Shown here: piece after piece, positions 42,016 to 44,405 of the stretch
Layout of the letters: the number at the start of each line of letters is the position of its first letter
Position numbering within the stretch: position 1 is the stretch's first letter
Assembly (NCBI GenBank): GCA_013997645.1
Contig: PNKB01000021.1
Coordinates: 1 to 44,405 of the forward strand
Length of the DNA: 44,405 bases
Direction: 5' to 3'
Source of the DNA: Cyanobacteria bacterium PR.3.49
GTDB lineage: Bacteria > Cyanobacteriota > Vampirovibrionia > Obscuribacterales > Obscuribacteraceae
Position numbers and translations under genes: made by a program
Notes under the pieces: model-generated
Told to the model about the DNA's origin: nothing
Database searches by the model: none
The model's input: the letters and a program-made list of their open reading frames with translations, nothing else

Positions 42016-42099
42016 GCCCTTGTGTCGGAACTGGTATACGAGACGCACTTAAAATGCGTTGCCCGTCAGGGATTGAGGGTCCGAATCCCTCCAAGGGCA
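42016..42099 (+). tRNA. tRNA-Leu (UAA anticodon)
   Basis: An 84-nt class II tRNA that folds by eye. The acceptor GCCCTTG (42016-42022) pairs with CAAGGGC before the discriminator A at 42099. The D stem is TCG/CGA with a GG in the loop. The anticodon stem ACGCA/TGCGT encloses CTTAAAA, giving TAA at 42050-42052. A long variable arm has CCC-GTCA-GGG, and the T stem is GAGGG/CCCTC. The T loop reads TCCGAAT, with C in place of the nearly universal U55. The CCA end is not encoded. The class, the anticodon and the A discriminator all agree with leucine. Confidence 0.95.
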
Positions 42100-42130
42100 A
42101 TCTCTTCATGATGCAAAGTACTAGATGAAA

Positions 42131-42154
42131 CCGGGTTCGTCCCGGCTTTTTGTT
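42131..42154 (+). terminator. Rho-independent terminator after tRNA-Leu
   Basis: CCGGG (42131-42135), a TTCGT loop and CCCGG (42141-42145) are followed by CTTTTTGTT. It lies 31 nt past the tRNA 3' end. Confidence 0.75.
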
Positions 42155-42207
42155 GTAGATCTCAAGAAGGCAACAAAAATCTTGTTCTCACCAAATCAGC
42201 AGACTGC

Positions 42208-42924
42208 TTACTCTTCGCTGCCGGAGTGAGCGTATTTTGTCCATGGCTCTGCCGTCGCGCCGCCTTCAGTGCACTTGGAGCAGGAGTTAGGCAGGGAGAC
42301 CTCGATGGGTATTTGCAAAGCCGCGTACAACCTTTCACCCCAGCGTTCTTCCGCGGCGATGACACCATTGCCGGTGCCTTTTGCGAAAACTGCAGCAGCT
42401 ACCGGTTTGCCCCCCATTTGTTCAGCAAATGCCGGCAGACGTTCTCCAACACAGCGTCCATGCTGAGCCACGGAGTTAAAAACTAAGACCCGGTCACCGT
42501 TATTGATGCTGCCTTCGACAAGCTTTTCACCGAACCAGCCGGTCGGTAAGTACTGCCAGAATGCTGCTTTCTTCTTGCGCCGTTTGACGAGTTCTTGAAC
42601 AATGCGCACCGCAGATGGTTGCGCAGGTGCGAAAACGACTTCGAATCCGATGTTATTGTCGTCAATCCATTGTTCCATATCATCAACAATCCAGCCGACA
42701 TATTCGGCATTCTCGGTGAGCGGCTCAAGAATGAATAATGCATCCATGTGATTGCCGACACGATTGCCGTCGGTTTCCGGAAATTGATAGTGTCCGCCTG
42801 TGACGTGCACGCCCGGATGAGCAATCAGTTCGTTGATTTGATCGGCGGGGAAAGTGTCCGATGCGAATTGAATGCTTTTTGCTTTTGATTTTGTTTTCAC
42901 GGCTGTTTTACTTGATTGTCGCAT
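42208..42924 (-). CDS. Orotate-phosphoribosyltransferase-like protein with an altered PRPP loop
   Basis: A 238-residue protein with the length and order of a type I phosphoribosyltransferase. A hood-like start GGHYQFPETDGNRVGNHMDA recalls the PyrE substrate loop, then comes VGWIVDDMEQWI, FEVVFAPAQPSAVRIVQELV and the region DRVLVFNSVAQHGRCVGERL, which aligns with the PRPP-binding VxxVDDVxTTG but lacks its acidic pair and Thr-Thr-Gly. The tail has a Cys-x2-Cys (NSCSKCTEGG). Activity as a true PRTase is doubtful; a binding or regulatory role is possible. ATG 42924 is used; TTG 42939 is an alternative. The start overlaps the end of the fumarylacetoacetase-family gene by 17 nt, so the two are translationally linked. 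Confidence 0.6.
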   Translation of the reverse strand: MRQSSKTAVKTKSKAKSIQFASDTFPADQINELIAHPGVHVTGGHYQFPETDGNRVGNHMDALFILEPLTENAEYVGWIVDDMEQWIDDNNIGFEVVFAPAQPSAVRIVQELVKRRKKKAAFWQYLPTGWFGEKLVEGSINNGDRVLVFNSVAQHGRCVGERLPAFAEQMGGKPVAAAVFAKGTGNGVIAAEERWGERLYAALQIPIEVSLPNSCSKCTEGGATAEPWTKYAHSGSEE

Positions 42925-43756
42925 ATTCTTTGCTGCCAACCTTTACCTTGTTTTCCAGTGTGCCTAGACCTGAGACTTCCATGGAGACGACGTCTCCATC
43001 CTTTAGCCAGCCGAATTTGGCGGGCGCTAATTCCAATCCTGTTTGCGGATCGGTTTTGGCCATGAATTCAGCAATACAACCGTTGCCGACCGTTCCTGAT
43101 CCTAGAACATAGCCTTCATGCACTGCGATGTTCTGTATGCCCAGCCAGGCGATCAAACGTGGAAAACTCCAGGCTTGCTTTTTGCCCGAGCTTGGATGGG
43201 TGTGATAGAGGCTGTTGTAATTCGAACGAGTGCGTTCGACGCCATTGATTTTGAGGATCATTTCGGCATCAAGCACGCCATTCTCATCGATTTTTAAGTC
43301 TTTTGCCGGAACCAACTTTGGTCCGAAACTTTTGCCGATGATGAATTTGCTGTTGGTTGGTCCGAGGCCGTCCATGTCCTTTTTCTGGACATCGCGTGCC
43401 GACCAATCATTGCAGATAGTCAAGTAGCAATGTTCTTTGAAGAAAGTCAGTGCTTCTTGCTCATCGGTGATGAGCGCCGATTTGCCCACGAAACAAGCCA
43501 CCTCGAACTCATAATCGGGTGCTTTGACAAAATCCGGAATCGTTACGACTTCCCCCGGTCCGAACATCTTCTCGGGTGCCAAATCGAGGCTGTAATAGGC
43601 TGCATGGTCGTACCAGCCGGGCCAGATTGAGGCTCCGCGCTTGTCTCTTATCTGCTTGACGTGTGTTTCAAAGCCCAGAAAGTCAATAAATGTGCGAGGT
43701 TCGGCAATCTCTGTACCGAACAGCTTTACCTTCGGGACGCTTCTTTCAAAGAGCAT
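42908..43756 (-). CDS. Fumarylacetoacetate hydrolase family protein
   Basis: A 282-residue FAH-superfamily enzyme, which splits or decarboxylates beta-diketo acids and acylpyruvates in aromatic or sugar-acid breakdown. Metal ligands are visible: Glu83 and Glu85 region in APDYEFEVACFVG, and Asp117 in ICNDWSARDVQ. FIIGKSFG, GSGTVGNGCIAEF and the C-terminal LKDGDVVSMEVSGLGTLEN are typical. The length fits the bacterial family (fumarylpyruvate or 2-keto-3-deoxy acid hydrolases rather than eukaryotic FAH). GGGGT lies 5 nt before the ATG. It is the first gene of a two-gene unit with the PRTase-like gene. With tryptophan dioxygenase elsewhere in the window, it points to aromatic degradation, but a direct link is not shown. 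Confidence 0.9.
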   Translation of the reverse strand: MLFERSVPKVKLFGTEIAEPRTFIDFLGFETHVKQIRDKRGASIWPGWYDHAAYYSLDLAPEKMFGPGEVVTIPDFVKAPDYEFEVACFVGKSALITDEQEALTFFKEHCYLTICNDWSARDVQKKDMDGLGPTNSKFIIGKSFGPKLVPAKDLKIDENGVLDAEMILKINGVERTRSNYNSLYHTHPSSGKKQAWSFPRLIAWLGIQNIAVHEGYVLGSGTVGNGCIAEFMAKTDPQTGLELAPAKFGWLKDGDVVSMEVSGLGTLENKVKVGSKEYATIK

Positions 43757-43903
43757 TTTGACCCCACATTATTTCAAGTGGCAACACACAGGCTGTGGCC
43801 CGTGCGAAGCGACTATTATGGCACGACTTTACGCGCTGATGACCTTTTTCACCGTTGCTGTTATAAATGTCGGCTTAGAGCCCCGCTTAAGGTGTCCTCT
43901 CTT

Positions 43904-44314
43904 ATGCAGCATACTGAAGCTTTCGAGAAACTGGTCGCAGAGATTAAATCGCATGTGAAGGAAATCAGCACAGCTGAAGTGCTGGAAAAACTTGATAAAA
44001 AGGAGACCTTTCGTTTTGTGGACGTGAGAGAAGATCACGAATGGCTGGCCGGTCATGCTCGTGGAGCCGAACATATAAGCCGAGGAATAATCGAGCGTGA
44101 TATCGAGAAATTGATACCGGATTACAACGCGCCGATTGTTCTTTATTGCGGGGGTGGATATCGCTCTGCACTGGCTGCAGTGAACATCCAGAAGATGGGA
44201 TATACCAACGTTCTTTCCATGGCCGGCGGCATCCGCAAATGGAGAGAGGAAGAATTGCCCGAGGAAAAGCCGCCCGAGGGGGCGGTTCCTTATACGGCGC
44301 CATACGCCAAATGA
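43904..44314 (+). CDS. Rhodanese-like sulfurtransferase
   Basis: A 136-residue single-domain rhodanese without a signal peptide. The active loop is VLYCGGGYRSAL, with Cys82 and Arg87 in a C-x4-R arrangement, which carries the persulfide. The N-terminal FRFVDVREDHEWLAGHARGA block and MGYTNVLSMAGGIRKW complete the fold. Such proteins move sulfane sulfur to thiols or cyanide; the acceptor is unknown. ATG 43904 is chosen: it has AAGGTG 11 nt upstream and gives the family's normal length, while the frame can be extended to 43661 only into unlike sequence. Its stop overlaps the next start as ATGA. It is divergent from the FAH-family gene. Confidence 0.9.
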   Translation: MQHTEAFEKLVAEIKSHVKEISTAEVLEKLDKKETFRFVDVREDHEWLAGHARGAEHISRGIIERDIEKLIPDYNAPIVLYCGGGYRSALAAVNIQKMGYTNVLSMAGGIRKWREEELPEEKPPEGAVPYTAPYAK

Positions 44315-44405
44315 AAACTTTCAAGCAACTTCCGGTGCTGCTCGCCACCTTGTATTTCTACTGTGCCTCGGCTGTATATGCAAAGCCTATCGAAGACGTA
44401 TTCAA
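44311..44405 (+). CDS. Partial exported protein (first 31 codons)
   Basis: From ATG 44311 the frame runs to the end of the window without a stop: MKTFKQLPVLLATLYFYCAS, then AVYAKPIEDVF. This is a signal peptide with likely cleavage after VYA. The ATG overlaps the rhodanese stop (ATGA), so it is translationally coupled. The mature protein lies outside the window and the family cannot be named. Confidence 0.6.
   Translation, partial: MKTFKQLPVLLATLYFYCASAVYAKPIEDVF

Overview
The window looks like a chromosomal segment of a Gram-negative bacterium with an outer membrane: fabZ and lpxA sit side by side, many proteins carry Sec signal peptides, and base composition is near even. The mix of TPR proteins, a Ser/Thr kinase with an N-terminal Cys cluster and a C-terminal membrane anchor, a hybrid histidine kinase, LRV/HEAT repeats and several unfamiliar small exported proteins reminds me of the non-photosynthetic cyanobacterial relatives (Melainabacteria/Vampirovibrionia, Obscuribacterales). 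That placement is inference; no rRNA or ribosomal protein gene is here to test it. I see no phage, transposase, CRISPR array or plasmid signature.

Layout. 0-8.1 kb: the 5' part of an unknown gene leaving the window, a divergent glycosyltransferase, then a minus-strand signalling block (hybrid histidine kinase, LRV-repeat protein, Ser/Thr kinase). 8.2-10.9 kb: a minus-strand run of a Tat-type metallophosphoesterase, tryptophan 2,3-dioxygenase and a VOC protein. 11.1-14 kb: fabZ-lpxA (lipid A and fatty acid synthesis) and an MFS transporter. 14.3-16.3 kb: four tandem paralogous small exported glycine-zipper proteins, with hairpins between cistrons and one terminator at the end. 16.5-19.5 kb: a protein made of four ~98-residue MshEN-like repeats, and an amidohydrolase. 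19.6-24.4 kb: alpha/beta hydrolase, TPR membrane protein, small membrane protein, a secreted protein with three 29-residue RGGWD repeats, and a secreted TPR protein. 24.4-29.8 kb: isocitrate dehydrogenase, an acyl-CoA synthetase followed by two DUF3592 proteins, and a class III CoA-transferase. 29.8-38.2 kb: small membrane protein, TPR protein with a GRAM/PH-like tail, a 1428-residue coiled-coil/TPR membrane protein, a KLC-type TPR protein and a second MshEN-like protein. 38.5-44.4 kb: unknown membrane protein, unknown soluble protein, PHB-depolymerase-like esterase, tRNA-Leu(UAA), a PRTase-like protein coupled to a fumarylacetoacetase-family protein, a rhodanese, and the first 31 codons of an exported protein leaving the window.

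Themes. Metabolism: tryptophan and aromatic breakdown (TDO, FAH family), acyl-CoA handling, TCA cycle, lipid A. Signalling and scaffolding: kinases and at least five TPR or repeat proteins. Many intergenic regions hold perfect inverted repeats beside start codons. The most notable is a shared ATACAACAATAC element family bracketing the 36.5-38.2 kb gene pair. The best candidates for an undescribed system are the four-paralogue exported cluster, the ATPase-less MshEN-like repeat proteins and the RGGWD repeat protein. Several start sites were moved from the longest possible reading to internal starts with a better Shine-Dalgarno sequence or signal peptide.
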